This document shows, piece by piece, positions 52,906-62,135 of a stretch of 64,000 nt of DNA. The stretch is from an uncultured Shimia sp. (lineage in GTDB: Bacteria; Pseudomonadota; Alphaproteobacteria; Rhodobacterales; Rhodobacteraceae). The stretch lies in the NCBI RefSeq assembly GCF_947498095.1, contig NZ_CANMJE010000009.1, positions 1-64,000 of the forward strand, given 5' to 3'. Numbering within the stretch: the first letter of the stretch is position 1; each line of letters begins with the position of its first letter. A program made the position numbers and the translations under genes. Below the pieces are notes generated by a model, which worked only from the letters and a program-made list of their open reading frames with translations, ran no database searches and was not told where the DNA came from.

Positions 52906-54054
52906 ATGCCAAATCACCTATGGATGCAGGAAGAACACCACGCCTTTGGCGATTCGGTGCGCCGATTTTTTGACGAAGAGTTTCAACCACACCGCGATCA
53001 GTGGAAAGGCGATGGCTATATTCCCAAGGAATTTTGGCAAAAGTCAGCAGATATTGGCATTCTCGGCGCCACAATTCCCGAAGCTTATGGCGGCTTGGGC
53101 TTGTCGCGCCATTTCGACGCCGTAACCTATCTGGAACAGGCAAAAATAGGCGATTCTGGCTGGGGTTTTTCAGTCCACAATATTGCCACCCACTACATTA
53201 CGGGCTTTGGCACCGAACAGCAGAAAGAGAAGTGGCTACCAAAGCTGGCCAGCGGAGAGATGGTGGCGGCTATTGCCATGACCGAACCCGGCACCGGGTC
53301 AGACCTGCAAGCGGTGAAGACCACGGCGATCAAAGACGGCAATGAGTATCTGATTAACGGTTCGAAAACCTTTATCACCAATGGTGGCAGCGCGGATCTC
53401 ATCGTTCTGGTCGCTAAAACCGACCCCACCTCGCGCTCCAAAGGCGTGTCTTTGATTATGATTGAAACCGAGGAGCTTGAAGGGTTCTCGGTGGGCCGCA
53501 AGCTCGACAAGATGGGGATGCGGCGCAACGACACTGCGGAACTAAGTTTTCAGGACGTACGTGTGCCGCAAACCAACCTCTTGGGCGATGAAGAGGGTCA
53601 GGGATTTTATCAGTTGATGAAACAGCTGCCTTGGGAGCGTTTGATCCTGGGGTATTCGGCCCTGGGTGCCGCGCAAAGCGCGCTTGAGACGACCCTGGCT
53701 TATGTGAAAGAGCGCAAGGCTTTTGGTCAACGGATCATGGATTTTCAGAACAGCCGCTTCAAGCTGGCCGAAGCCGCGACCAAGATCGAATTGCTGGCCG
53801 CTTTTCTTGACCAGTGTCTGGCGGAACTGGACCGAAATGAGCTGACCGCAGAAAAAGCCGCAATGGCGAAATGGTGGGGAACCCAGATGCAGTGCGACAT
53901 CATCGATGAATGCCTGCAACTGCATGGGGGTTACGGCTACATGAACGAGTACCTGATCTCAGAGCTCTACACGGATGCGCGGGTGCAAAAGATTTATGGC
54001 GGCACCAATGAGATCATGAAGGAACTTATCGCGCGGTCTTTGGACGCCGATTGA
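52906..54054 (+). CDS. Acyl-CoA dehydrogenase
   Basis: A 382-residue FAD acyl-CoA dehydrogenase that makes the 2,3 double bond. FAD/substrate blocks are AIAMTEPGTGSDLQA (about 121-135) and FITNGGSADLIV; the C-terminal IYGGTNEIMKELIAR is typical, with QLHGGYGYMNEY before it. AAGGAA precedes the ATG. It is the fourth gene of the operon. Confidence 0.92.
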   Translation: MPNHLWMQEEHHAFGDSVRRFFDEEFQPHRDQWKGDGYIPKEFWQKSADIGILGATIPEAYGGLGLSRHFDAVTYLEQAKIGDSGWGFSVHNIATHYITGFGTEQQKEKWLPKLASGEMVAAIAMTEPGTGSDLQAVKTTAIKDGNEYLINGSKTFITNGGSADLIVLVAKTDPTSRSKGVSLIMIETEELEGFSVGRKLDKMGMRRNDTAELSFQDVRVPQTNLLGDEEGQGFYQLMKQLPWERLILGYSALGAAQSALETTLAYVKERKAFGQRIMDFQNSRFKLAEAATKIELLAAFLDQCLAELDRNELTAEKAAMAKWWGTQMQCDIIDECLQLHGGYGYMNEYLISELYTDARVQKIYGGTNEIMKELIARSLDAD

Positions 54055-54067
54055 AAGGAACGAGAAA

Positions 54068-54895
54068 ATGGGAAAACTTGACGGAAAGACCGCCTATGTC
54101 ACCGGTGCGGGTAACGGCATCGGACGCGCAGTTGCACTGAAACTGGCATCGGATGGCGCACACGTTGTGGTCAACGATCTTGAGGTTGATCCCGCCGTCG
54201 CTGTGGTGAACGAGATCAAGGCTGCTGGCGGCAACGCCGTGGCCGTTCCTGGTAGCGTGACCGAAAAGGGATTCGCAGAGCGCTTTATCGGCACCGGGAT
54301 CGAGACCTTTGGCGGTGTCGACATTATCGTCAACAACGCGGGTTACACATGGGACAGCATGATTGGGCACATGACCGACGACATGTTCGACGCGATGATG
54401 GATGTGCACGTAAAAGCCCCCTTTCAGATCCTGCGCGCTGCGTCGGGGTTCATCAAGGGTGCTGCCAAACAAGAGGCCGAGGAAGGTCGTGAGGTCTTTC
54501 GCAAAGTGGTAAATATCTCCTCCGTGGCAGGTCTTGGCGGCAATGTTGGACAGGCGAACTATTCCTCGGCCAAGGCCGCCGTGGTGGGTCTGACCAAGAC
54601 CTTGGCCAAGGAGTGGGGCCGTTCCAAAGTGTGCGTGAACTGCGTGGCATTCGGCTATATCGAGACTCGCCTGACCGAGGCGACAGATGAAAAGAAAACC
54701 ATCACCGTGGACGGCAATCAGGTCGGCATAGGCATTCCAACCAAGGTTGCGGGCGACTTTGCAGCGATGGTGCCGATGGGTCGCGGTGGTACGCCGGAAG
54801 AGGCCGCAGGCGGTGTCTACATGTTCTGCATTCCGGAATCGAACTATGTGTCCGGTCAGGTTCTGACAGTCGGTGGTGGGTTCAATCTCGGGTAA
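54068..54895 (+). CDS. SDR, (3R)-hydroxyacyl-CoA dehydrogenase-like
   Basis: A 275-residue SDR with cofactor motif VTGAGNGIGRAVALKL, NNAG, NISSVAG and YSSAKAA, so catalytic Ser, Tyr and Lys are present. The layout with an insertion before the catalytic residues (KQEAEEGREVFRK) resembles the dehydrogenase of peroxisomal multifunctional enzyme 2. It would oxidise the product of the MaoC pair. Confidence 0.88.
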   Translation: MGKLDGKTAYVTGAGNGIGRAVALKLASDGAHVVVNDLEVDPAVAVVNEIKAAGGNAVAVPGSVTEKGFAERFIGTGIETFGGVDIIVNNAGYTWDSMIGHMTDDMFDAMMDVHVKAPFQILRAASGFIKGAAKQEAEEGREVFRKVVNISSVAGLGGNVGQANYSSAKAAVVGLTKTLAKEWGRSKVCVNCVAFGYIETRLTEATDEKKTITVDGNQVGIGIPTKVAGDFAAMVPMGRGGTPEEAAGGVYMFCIPESNYVSGQVLTVGGGFNLG

Positions 54896-54905
54896 GGAGC
54901 AGTCA

Positions 54906-55988
54906 ATGTTGAACGGCATTCGCGTTATCGAGATTGAAGGCCTTGGGCCGGGACCCTTTGCCGCCATGTTGCTGGCGGATCTCGGCGCGGATGTCATCAC
55001 CATTCACCGCAAGGGCAACGGTGGGCAAGTCACGGTGGATGGCAGCGTTCTGGACCGGGGCAAGCGGTCCATTGCGCTGGACCTGAAAGACGCCGAAGAC
55101 CTTGAAACGGCAAAGCAATTGATCGCCACTGCAGATGCATTAATCGAGGGATTTCGCCCTGGAGTGATGGAGCGGTTGGGACTTGGCCCTGAAGTGTGCC
55201 ACGCCGCCAATCCTGCGCTTGTCTTTGGGCGTATGACGGGGTGGGGCCAAACGGGTCCGCGCGCCGAAACAGCCGGACATGATCTCAACTATATCGCCAC
55301 ATCCGGCGCTCTGTTTTATGCGTCGGAGCCGGGAACGCCGCCGATCACGCCCGCCACACTGGTTGGGGACATTGGCGGTGGTGCACTCTATCTCGTGGTG
55401 GGTATTCTTTCGGGCATCCTGAATGCCAAAGCGAGCGGCAAGGGCACAGTTGTGGATGCGGCGATCGTCGATGGGTCAGCTCATATGATGGCCCTGTTGA
55501 TGGCGATCCGACAAACCGGAATGCTGTCGATGGAACGCGGCCGCAGCCTTTTGGATGGCCCGCATTGGAGCCGCAGCTATCTGTGTGCTGACGGGGGACA
55601 TGTCTCTGTTCAATGCCTTGAGCCGCAATTCTATGCGATCTTCATTGAGACTCTCGGGCTTTCAGATGACGCCGAGTTCCAAAAACAACATGACGCGACG
55701 CTGTGGCCCAAGCTGACTGCGCGGCTTGAGGACCTGTTTCTGTCTGAGACACGCGCCCATTGGGAGATGCTGTTTGATGGCTCAGATGCCTGTGTCGCGC
55801 CGGTTCTGTCACCGGTTGAGGCCAGTCACGCGCCGCATATGCAGTCCCGGGATGTTTGGCAATCACCGGACGGGGTGCTGCAACCCGCGCCCGCGCCGCG
55901 GTTTGATGGCCGCGCCGCGCCGCTAAAACCCGCGTGCAAACGCGGCGAGCACACCGCCGAGATCTTGGCTGAGCTGCAATCGCGCTAG
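54906..55988 (+). CDS. CaiB/BaiF CoA-transferase or alpha-methylacyl-CoA racemase
   Basis: A 360-residue class III CoA-transferase-family protein. The opening GIRVIEIEGLGPGPFAAMLL and the catalytic Asp in GHDLNYIA (about 127-134) fit either a CoA-transferase or an alpha-methylacyl-CoA racemase; the latter suits a branched-chain operon. The start at 54906 follows AAGGAG. It ends the operon and faces the hydrolase-OsmC gene two bases away. Confidence 0.88.
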   Translation: MLNGIRVIEIEGLGPGPFAAMLLADLGADVITIHRKGNGGQVTVDGSVLDRGKRSIALDLKDAEDLETAKQLIATADALIEGFRPGVMERLGLGPEVCHAANPALVFGRMTGWGQTGPRAETAGHDLNYIATSGALFYASEPGTPPITPATLVGDIGGGALYLVVGILSGILNAKASGKGTVVDAAIVDGSAHMMALLMAIRQTGMLSMERGRSLLDGPHWSRSYLCADGGHVSVQCLEPQFYAIFIETLGLSDDAEFQKQHDATLWPKLTARLEDLFLSETRAHWEMLFDGSDACVAPVLSPVEASHAPHMQSRDVWQSPDGVLQPAPAPRFDGRAAPLKPACKRGEHTAEILAELQSR

Positions 55989-55990
55989 CG

Positions 55991-57205
55991 TCACGGCTCC
56001 AGTCGAGTCACCACCTTGGAGCTGTGTTCCATCGTGCGATGGACCGGGCATTTGTCAGCAATTTCCAATAGTCGCGCGCGTTGCGTTTCGTCCAATGCCC
56101 CCTCTAATCGGATGATCCGCTGAAACTCGTCAATCCGATCCCGGTTGCCGGTTTCGGAATCCTGTGCGTGGACCTTGTTGTGGCTAATGTCCACACTGAC
56201 CGCAGTCAGAGGCCATCCCTTGCGACGGGCATACATGCGGATCGTCATTGAGGTGCAGGCCCCCAGCCCTGCGGAAACCAACCCATAGGGCGTCAGGCCC
56301 TTGTTGGTCCCGCCATAGGCCACAGGTTCGTCAGCAAAGATATGATGGGCCGGGCCAGATTGGACATCTTGCAGAAACCCGCGCGGGTCGGCCTCGGTCA
56401 CGCGCACGATGCCCTCAGGCGCGCCGGGCGGCGGCGCAGGTGGCGACAGGTCAACGTAGCGTGACAACCACGCTGCGATGACGTCAGCCGCATATTCCGC
56501 ATCTTCGGCGCGGGAAATCAGGTGATCGGCATCATCCAATGTCACGAAACTCTTGGGGTGCTTCGCCGCAAGAAAGATGTCGCTGGCGTTTTTAATGCCA
56601 ACAATATCATCCATCGGCGCGTGCAGCACCAGAAGCGCCGCGTTCAGTGAAGCGATCGCCGAGGTCAATTTACCTTTGGACACGTCCTCGACAAACGCCC
56701 GTGAAATGTTGAAGGGGCGCCCGCCAAGCTGCACTTCGGCCATACCATCTCGAAGAATATCAGGTATCGCCTCGGCAAAGTTGTGGGTCACGTGCTCGGG
56801 GTCAAACGGCGCGCCGAGCGTCACCACGGCCTTGATGCCACCAATCTGCGCGGCGGCTTTCAGGACTGCGGCACCTCCAAGAGAATGACCAATCAACAAG
56901 CTGGGCGGCATGCCACGGTCGCGCAAATAGATGGCGGCGGCCTCGAGGTCCTGAACATTCGAGGAAAACGACGTGTTGGCAAATTCTCCGTCAGAATGTC
57001 CAAGCCCGGTGAAATCAAACCGCAACACGGCGATCCCCATACTGGCCAACCGACCTGCAATGCGCCGAGCCGCCGGGATGTCCTTGGAGCAAGTGAAGCA
57101 ATGGGCAAACAGCGCCGTGGCCAAAACCGGCCCCTCGGGCAGGTCCAGCCGCGCGGCCAGTTGTTCGCCGCTGTGGCCGCGGAATGAGATGCGTTCAATA
57201 GACAT
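55991..57205 (-). CDS. Alpha/beta hydrolase fused to an OsmC domain
   Basis: A 404-residue fusion. The N-terminal part (about 1-245) is an alpha/beta hydrolase with the nucleophile elbow GHSLGG; the loop FAHCFTCSKDI is the oxyanion region. The C-terminal part (about 265-404) is OsmC-like: the thiol pair lies in GLGACTSMTIRMY and DKCPVHRTME, which reduce organic hydroperoxides. GGAGT precedes the start. Such fusions are known in proteobacteria; the paired substrate is not. Confidence 0.9.
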   Translation of the reverse strand: MSIERISFRGHSGEQLAARLDLPEGPVLATALFAHCFTCSKDIPAARRIAGRLASMGIAVLRFDFTGLGHSDGEFANTSFSSNVQDLEAAAIYLRDRGMPPSLLIGHSLGGAAVLKAAAQIGGIKAVVTLGAPFDPEHVTHNFAEAIPDILRDGMAEVQLGGRPFNISRAFVEDVSKGKLTSAIASLNAALLVLHAPMDDIVGIKNASDIFLAAKHPKSFVTLDDADHLISRAEDAEYAADVIAAWLSRYVDLSPPAPPPGAPEGIVRVTEADPRGFLQDVQSGPAHHIFADEPVAYGGTNKGLTPYGLVSAGLGACTSMTIRMYARRKGWPLTAVSVDISHNKVHAQDSETGNRDRIDEFQRIIRLEGALDETQRARLLEIADKCPVHRTMEHSSKVVTRLEP

Positions 57206-57315
57206 TTGGCAGACTCCGATAGGGTTTACTGAGGGTGGTCAGCCGAACGGCAAAAGCCAAGCCCCTTGAAACCCCGATCACGCGGAGGTGACGACGCGCG
57301 AGGCCAAGGGCGCAA

Positions 57316-57344
57316 CAAAAAAGGCGCGACCAGATGGTCGCACC
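57316..57344 (-). terminator. Rho-independent terminator of hemE
   Basis: On the minus strand GGTGCGACC pairs with GGTCGCGCC (one G-U) around ATCT, followed by six T residues. Confidence 0.87.
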
Positions 57345-57369
57345 TTTCGTAAGGTTTTGCTTTGGTGGG

Positions 57370-58404
57370 TTATGCGCCGCGCACCGTGTCGATCATCAGT
57401 TGCACGTTCTCAGGATCAGCATCCGGCGTGATGCCGTGACCGAGATTGAAGATGTGCGGCCCTTTGCCCAGTGCCTCGACGATATGGCGGGTTTCATCAA
57501 CCAATGCCTGACCGCCGGTCACCATATGCGAAGACTTGAGGTTGCCCTGAACGCAGCTGTCTTTCTGGACATGGGCTGCTGCCCACTCGGGCGTCACACC
57601 ATCATCCAGCGCCACACAATCTGCGCCCGTCGCCTTAGCAAAGCCCACATATCGTTCACCGGCTCCACGTGGGAAGGCGATGATCGGCACGCCCGGATGT
57701 TTCGCTTTCAGTGCCGCGATGATCTTTTTCGCAGGCTCCAGCGCGTATTTGTCGAAATCTGCCCCTTTCAACGAGCCGGCCCAGCTGTCGAATAGCTTAA
57801 CCGTTTCGGCACCGGCTTCGATCTGTTTAGACAGGTAGTCGATCGTGCCGTCTGTCAGCAGGTCAATCACCTGATCGAACAGAGCTGGGTTTTCATCTTT
57901 TAGCGCATGCGCGGGCCCCTGATCCGGAGTTCCCCGGCCCGCAATCATATAGGTCGCCACAGTCCACGGCGCACCCGCGAAGCCAATCAGCGTCGTTTCG
58001 TCAGGCAGTTCCCGCGACAGGATGCGCACAGTCTCATAAACCGGGTTGAGGGTGTCGTGGATGGCATCTTTGCCTTTGAGTTTGTCAAAGTCAGCTTGCG
58101 ACTGGATCGTCGACAGGCGAGGACCCTCGCCGGTAACGAACCAAAGGTCGGCGCCCAGTGCCTGTGGCAGCAACAGGATGTCGGCGAACAGGATCGATGC
58201 ATCAAACCCGTAGCGTCGGATCGGTTGCAGGGTCACCTCTGCCGCCAGTTCGCTGTTATAGCACAGTGATAGGAAATCACCGGCCTGGGCGCGGGTGGCA
58301 CGGTACTCGGGAAGATAGCGACCGGCTTGGCGCATCATCCAGATCGGGGGCGTGTCCAGCGTCTCGCCCGCCAGTGCCCGCATCATTTTCTTGGTCTCTG
58401 TCAT
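57370..58404 (-). CDS. hemE: Uroporphyrinogen decarboxylase
   Basis: HemE removes the four acetate carboxyls of uroporphyrinogen III to give coproporphyrinogen III. The 344-residue protein has [14 protein letters not shown] (about 22-35) and FSDILL-like [12 protein letters not shown]. The frame runs on upstream, but the ATG at 58404 has AGAGG seven bases before and matches the usual N-terminus. It is divergent from hemC, 206 bases apart, so the heme pathway genes share a control region. Confidence 0.96.
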   Translation of the reverse strand: MTETKKMMRALAGETLDTPPIWMMRQAGRYLPEYRATRAQAGDFLSLCYNSELAAEVTLQPIRRYGFDASILFADILLLPQALGADLWFVTGEGPRLSTIQSQADFDKLKGKDAIHDTLNPVYETVRILSRELPDETTLIGFAGAPWTVATYMIAGRGTPDQGPAHALKDENPALFDQVIDLLTDGTIDYLSKQIEAGAETVKLFDSWAGSLKGADFDKYALEPAKKIIAALKAKHPGVPIIAFPRGAGERYVGFAKATGADCVALDDGVTPEWAAAHVQKDSCVQGNLKSSHMVTGGQALVDETRHIVEALGKGPHIFNLGHGITPDADPENVQLMIDTVRGA

Positions 58405-58610
58405 GCTCAACCTCTTAGCTTTGGCCAATTCCTTCAGCGTTGACATGTGTCAAGGAAAGCGCGCGTCAAATCGGGCCAAGTCCCCCGGAAGAAACGCGGC
58501 CCCTTGCAGGATCAGAACAGGCCACTTGCCCGTGTCAGTCACGTGCCAGTGGCCGGATGTCAACCCTTCTGCGCTTGTCAGGCCAAGAAGTCAGGATTAC
58601 ACCCGAACCC

Positions 58611-59570
58611 ATGACAAAACCTCTGCCCTCCCCCGATTCACCCCTTCGCATTGGTACACGTGGCTCGCCACTGGCGCTCGCCCAAGCTTATGAAACACGC
58701 CGCCGCCTGAGTGAAGCTTTTAATCTCCCGGAAGAGGCGTTCGAGATTGTCGTCATCAAGACCACCGGGGACGATGCGTCATTGATCGCCAAAGATCGCC
58801 CGCTGAAAGAGATCGGCAACAAAGGTCTGTTCACCAAAGAGATTGAGGATGACCTGTTGTCTGGTGCCATCGACATTGCAGTGCATTCCATGAAGGATAT
58901 GCCGACTCTGCAGCCGCAGGGCCTGTTGTTGGACACCTATCTGCCGCGCGAAGACACGCGCGACGCTTTTGTGTCACCGGATGTCAAAACTCTGGCAGAC
59001 CTGCCCGAAGGGGCTGTAGTGGGAACATCGTCCCTCAGACGCCGCGCGCAGCTATTGAACTATCGCTCAGACCTGAAGGTGGTTGAGTTCCGCGGGAATG
59101 TTCAAACGCGCCTCAAGAAACTCAATGACAAGGTTGCGGACTGCACCTTCCTTGCAATGGCTGGCCTCAATCGGCTCGGCATGAGTGACGTGGCTTCTTC
59201 TGCCATTGAGCCCGAAGACATGTTGCCAGCCGTCGCACAGGGCGCCATTGGGATTGAGCGCCGTGCAGACGACACGCGCACTGCGGACATGTTGGCAGCC
59301 CTGCACCACCACGAGACCGGTCAACGACTGTCTGCCGAGCGCGCCTTTTTGGCCGCGTTGGACGGATCTTGTGAAACTCCAATTGCCGCGCTGTCAGAAT
59401 TGAATGGTGGCACCATCCGTTTGCGCGGCGAGGTGTTGCGTCCTGATGGTTCTGAAAGCGCTGCCGAAGATCGCACCGCGCCCGTCGAAGATGCTGTAAA
59501 GCTGGGGCAAGACATGGCCCAAAGCCTGTTGGACAAAGCTGGCACAGGCTTTTTTGAGTGGCGCAGCTGA
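58611..59570 (+). CDS. hemC: Porphobilinogen deaminase (hydroxymethylbilane synthase)
   Basis: HemC joins four porphobilinogens into hydroxymethylbilane. The 319-residue protein begins with RIGTRGSPLALAQA, contains the catalytic Asp in EIEDDLLSGAIDIAVHS and the cofactor-attached Cys in GSCETPIAA. The start ATG at 58611 fits the family; the upstream frame extension lacks protein character. It is divergent from hemE. Confidence 0.96.
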   Translation: MTKPLPSPDSPLRIGTRGSPLALAQAYETRRRLSEAFNLPEEAFEIVVIKTTGDDASLIAKDRPLKEIGNKGLFTKEIEDDLLSGAIDIAVHSMKDMPTLQPQGLLLDTYLPREDTRDAFVSPDVKTLADLPEGAVVGTSSLRRRAQLLNYRSDLKVVEFRGNVQTRLKKLNDKVADCTFLAMAGLNRLGMSDVASSAIEPEDMLPAVAQGAIGIERRADDTRTADMLAALHHHETGQRLSAERAFLAALDGSCETPIAALSELNGGTIRLRGEVLRPDGSESAAEDRTAPVEDAVKLGQDMAQSLLDKAGTGFFEWRS

Positions 59571-59656
59571 CAATTTGACTAAAAATCCAGACGTGCCCCG
59601 ACTGGGGCGCGATCTTGCCTAAATTCCTCCACAAACGTTACCTAGGTCGTTGATCG

Positions 59657-59686
59657 GACGCCGCCCATTTGGCGTCGATGTTTTGT
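59657..59686 (+). terminator. Probable terminator of hemC
   Basis: GACGCC (59657-59662) pairs with GGCGTC (59671-59676), followed by GATGTTTTGTTT. The T tail is interrupted. Confidence 0.55.
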
Positions 59687-59707
59687 TTGTGTGCATGAGG
59701 TTTTGCT

Positions 59708-60403
59708 ATGGCAACCTGGTTACATTTGGGGTCGGCCGCTGACGTGGATCCGACTGAAGGCAGCTACCTGAGTGAGAATGCTGCCAATTTGCTGGGAAGC
59801 TATTCCCATTCATTGCTGTCCAACGTTGAAGCATTTGGAAACGACGCCAATGGCGATGGTCTCATTTCGGAAAATGACCTTGGCACCAATGGCGATACAA
59901 TCACGATCGATGGCGTGACAACCTCACTCGACAGTATCCAAGCCTATTCCGTCACCATCACGCGCGGTGACGGCACCACGTACAACACAACGATTGGCGT
60001 CGCACAAATGACCGACGGCAACCTTTATGTGCTTCCATCGTCTGAAACTGATCTGGATTTTATCAACATTCAGACCATCACCCTCACCGCGGTGGTACAA
60101 GACACTGGGCCAATCGAGTATTTTCATTTCCTTCTCCCGCACCATGAAATTGTCTTTGCCGAGTCCGCCCCTGCGGAAAGCATGTATCTGGGCCATCAGG
60201 CATTGGACACTGTGGGCGACGATGCCCGCGACGAGATTTTCCTACTGTTTCCGGAACTTGAAGAAAAAGTGTTTGCGCAAAGGGGCGCACGGTTGTTTGC
60301 TCCAAGCAAGTCGGCTCCTGGCACAAGGTTGCGTAACATGCTTGAAAAAGTCCGCAGAAACAACCGCCGACTTGTCGAGGGAACGTCAGTCACCCTCGCG
60401 TAG
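59708..60403 (+). CDS. Hint-family protein lacking the Hint core
   Basis: A 231-residue protein. Residues about 1-130 (WLHLGSAADVDPTEGSYLSE, an EF-hand-like DANGDGLISENDLG and the SLDSIQAYSVTITRGDGTTY stretch) match the N-terminal region of roseobacter Hint-domain (Hint_2) proteins. Residues about 137-190 (YFHFLLPHHEIVFAESAPAE, then GDDARDEIFLLFPEL) match the end of those proteins. The self-splicing core between them, with its first Cys and block-B residues, is absent. The junction is near 60098-60118. No splicing activity is possible without it. Not exported by a standard signal; such proteins may use a C-terminal or RTX-type route. Confidence 0.75.
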   Translation: MATWLHLGSAADVDPTEGSYLSENAANLLGSYSHSLLSNVEAFGNDANGDGLISENDLGTNGDTITIDGVTTSLDSIQAYSVTITRGDGTTYNTTIGVAQMTDGNLYVLPSSETDLDFINIQTITLTAVVQDTGPIEYFHFLLPHHEIVFAESAPAESMYLGHQALDTVGDDARDEIFLLFPELEEKVFAQRGARLFAPSKSAPGTRLRNMLEKVRRNNRRLVEGTSVTLA

Positions 60404-60423
60404 ACAGGACAGTTTTGTCCTGT
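60404..60423 (+). terminator. Hairpin after the Hint-like gene
   Basis: ACAGGACA (60404-60411) pairs perfectly with TGTCCTGT (60416-60423) around GTTT. The following sequence is only moderately T-rich, so termination is probable but not certain. Confidence 0.55.
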
Positions 60424-60555
60424 TCTACTGTTACCGCACCGCGCAGGGCATCCGCCCAGCGCGGCAAATTCTCACAAAATGGCGAAAAATACGCCCTCAT
60501 TCCGCCATTTTTGGCTGCAACCCTAGTGATAGGAATAATGTCGTGAGGGATAGAC

Positions 60556-61119
60556 ATGAATATTGCTGTGGCTCAAAAAACAGCAGATCGCAGAGTTCCT
60601 TTTTCCCAGAATGGGAAAAAGATGTCTGAGATGTTTTCGGTGCGTGAGCGGGATGATTACTTTCGCCACACATCGCGCAATGAAGCGGTCATTCGTTTTG
60701 TTGGCTTGGTAATCTTGCTGGGAGCCTTTGTTCAATGGCTTACACCCGACGCCAATTTCGCTGGCGACCCGCATGTCACCAAAGTGGGGATGTCGATCGC
60801 GTTCTCAATGGTTGGATTGGCGCTCTACACCTATACAATGCGCGGTCACCGCATCGAAATCCGGTTTGACCCATCCAAGCACGTCCTGAGCGTCGCAAAA
60901 CTGGATCAGCGGGATCGCACGCGGTCGATCCGCAACATTCCTCTGCGCAACATTAAAAGCATCTACGTTCTGAGGGCCGAAGTGGCAGGCGCACCTTCAA
61001 AAATGCGCATCAAACTGTATGATAATCCTACGGAGCAGACCGTTCTGCGTGGATCATATGATGAGGTCGAGCTTGCTCATCGCCAACTTTGTCGCAGCAT
61101 TAAACTGGCCCAAGCGTAA
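60556..61119 (+). CDS. Two-helix membrane protein with PH-like tail, unknown
   Basis: A 187-residue protein with two membrane helices (about 46-64 and 78-95) and a C-terminal region of beta-strand character (IEIRFDPSKHVLSVAKLDQ, then SIYVLRAEVAG) that resembles a bacterial PH domain. No signal peptide. It has the look of a conserved roseobacter protein, but I do not recognise it. It is followed by a strong terminator and by convergent hemF. Confidence 0.75.
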   Translation: MNIAVAQKTADRRVPFSQNGKKMSEMFSVRERDDYFRHTSRNEAVIRFVGLVILLGAFVQWLTPDANFAGDPHVTKVGMSIAFSMVGLALYTYTMRGHRIEIRFDPSKHVLSVAKLDQRDRTRSIRNIPLRNIKSIYVLRAEVAGAPSKMRIKLYDNPTEQTVLRGSYDEVELAHRQLCRSIKLAQA

Positions 61120-61143
61120 GTCAGCCAAAAGTGTTTTTGAGAT

Positions 61144-61172
61144 TGGGCGGGTTTCCCCGCCCATTTCTTTTT
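61144..61172 (+). terminator. Rho-independent terminator after the PH-like membrane protein
   Basis: TGGGCGGG (61144-61151) pairs with CCCGCCCA (61156-61163), followed by TTTCTTTTT. Confidence 0.85.
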
Positions 61173-62064
61173 AGACCCACTTGGCCATTGGCGGCAGACT
61201 CATCAGGACCGCGTTGGCATCGTGACCGGTTTCGAGACCAAACTTGGTGCCGCGATCATAAACAAGATTGTACTCGGCATAGAGACCTCGATGAACAAGT
61301 TGCGCATCCTTGTCAGCCTCTGAGAAATCCGTTCCGCGCCGGTTCTCTACCAGTGGTACAAATGCCGGCAAAAAGGCGCGACCGACGTCTTGAATAAAAG
61401 CAAAGTCCGGCTCCCAGGCACCGCTGTTGTAATCATCCAGAAAGATACCCCCGACGCCGCGGGCACGATTGCGGTGCGGGACATAAAAGTACTCATCCGC
61501 CCACTCTTTGAAGCGTGGGTAGTGAGCCGCATCATGACGGTCGCAATGCTCTTTTTGAACCGCATGAAAATGCGCCGTGTCTTCCTCATATTCCAAGCAC
61601 GGGTTCAGGTCGGACCCACCCCCAAACCACCAGGCGTGTGGTGTCCAAAACATCCGCGTGTTCATGTGAACGGCCGGGCAGTGCGGGTTTCGCATGTGCG
61701 CGACCAAAGAAATGCCTGACGCCCAAAATCGCGGGTCATCTTTCATGCCAGGAATACCCTTACGGGCTGCCATGGCCGCCTGAGCGCGATCGCCAAGCTC
61801 TCCGAACACTGTGGAAATATTGACGCCAACTTTCTCAAATACACGGCCGCCACGCATCACGGACATCAGGCCCCCACCTGCGTCCGATCCATCAGCACTT
61901 GCGCGTTTGGTTTCAGTGACCTCGAAACGTCCTAGCTGCATGTCTGCAAAAGGGCCAGAGGTGTGGCTGTCTTCTAGAGCTTCAAATGCCGCAACGATCT
62001 CGTTGCGCAAATCCCGGAACCACTTCGAGGCCCGTTCCTTTTCAGATTGCATTTGTTCGCTCAT
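61171..62064 (-). CDS. hemF: Coproporphyrinogen III oxidase, oxygen-dependent
   Basis: HemF converts coproporphyrinogen III to protoporphyrinogen IX with oxygen. The 297-residue protein contains the conserved HMNTRMFWT and WFGGGSDLNPCLEYEED blocks, KEHCDRHD and YAEYNLVYDRGTKFGL. GGAGGG precedes the start. It stands alone, 2.6 kb from hemC. Confidence 0.96.
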   Translation of the reverse strand: MSEQMQSEKERASKWFRDLRNEIVAAFEALEDSHTSGPFADMQLGRFEVTETKRASADGSDAGGGLMSVMRGGRVFEKVGVNISTVFGELGDRAQAAMAARKGIPGMKDDPRFWASGISLVAHMRNPHCPAVHMNTRMFWTPHAWWFGGGSDLNPCLEYEEDTAHFHAVQKEHCDRHDAAHYPRFKEWADEYFYVPHRNRARGVGGIFLDDYNSGAWEPDFAFIQDVGRAFLPAFVPLVENRRGTDFSEADKDAQLVHRGLYAEYNLVYDRGTKFGLETGHDANAVLMSLPPMAKWV

Positions 62065-62135
62065 TGCACCCTCCCTGAATTGGCTGGACTTGCCTAGCAG
62101 GGCCGCCGCGCGCGCGCCAGAGACATATCGTCCGT

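Noticed and set aside
58405-58610. FNR or similar oxygen-control site between hemE and hemC
   Set aside because: No TTGAT-N4-ATCAA or close match is visible in the shared upstream region.
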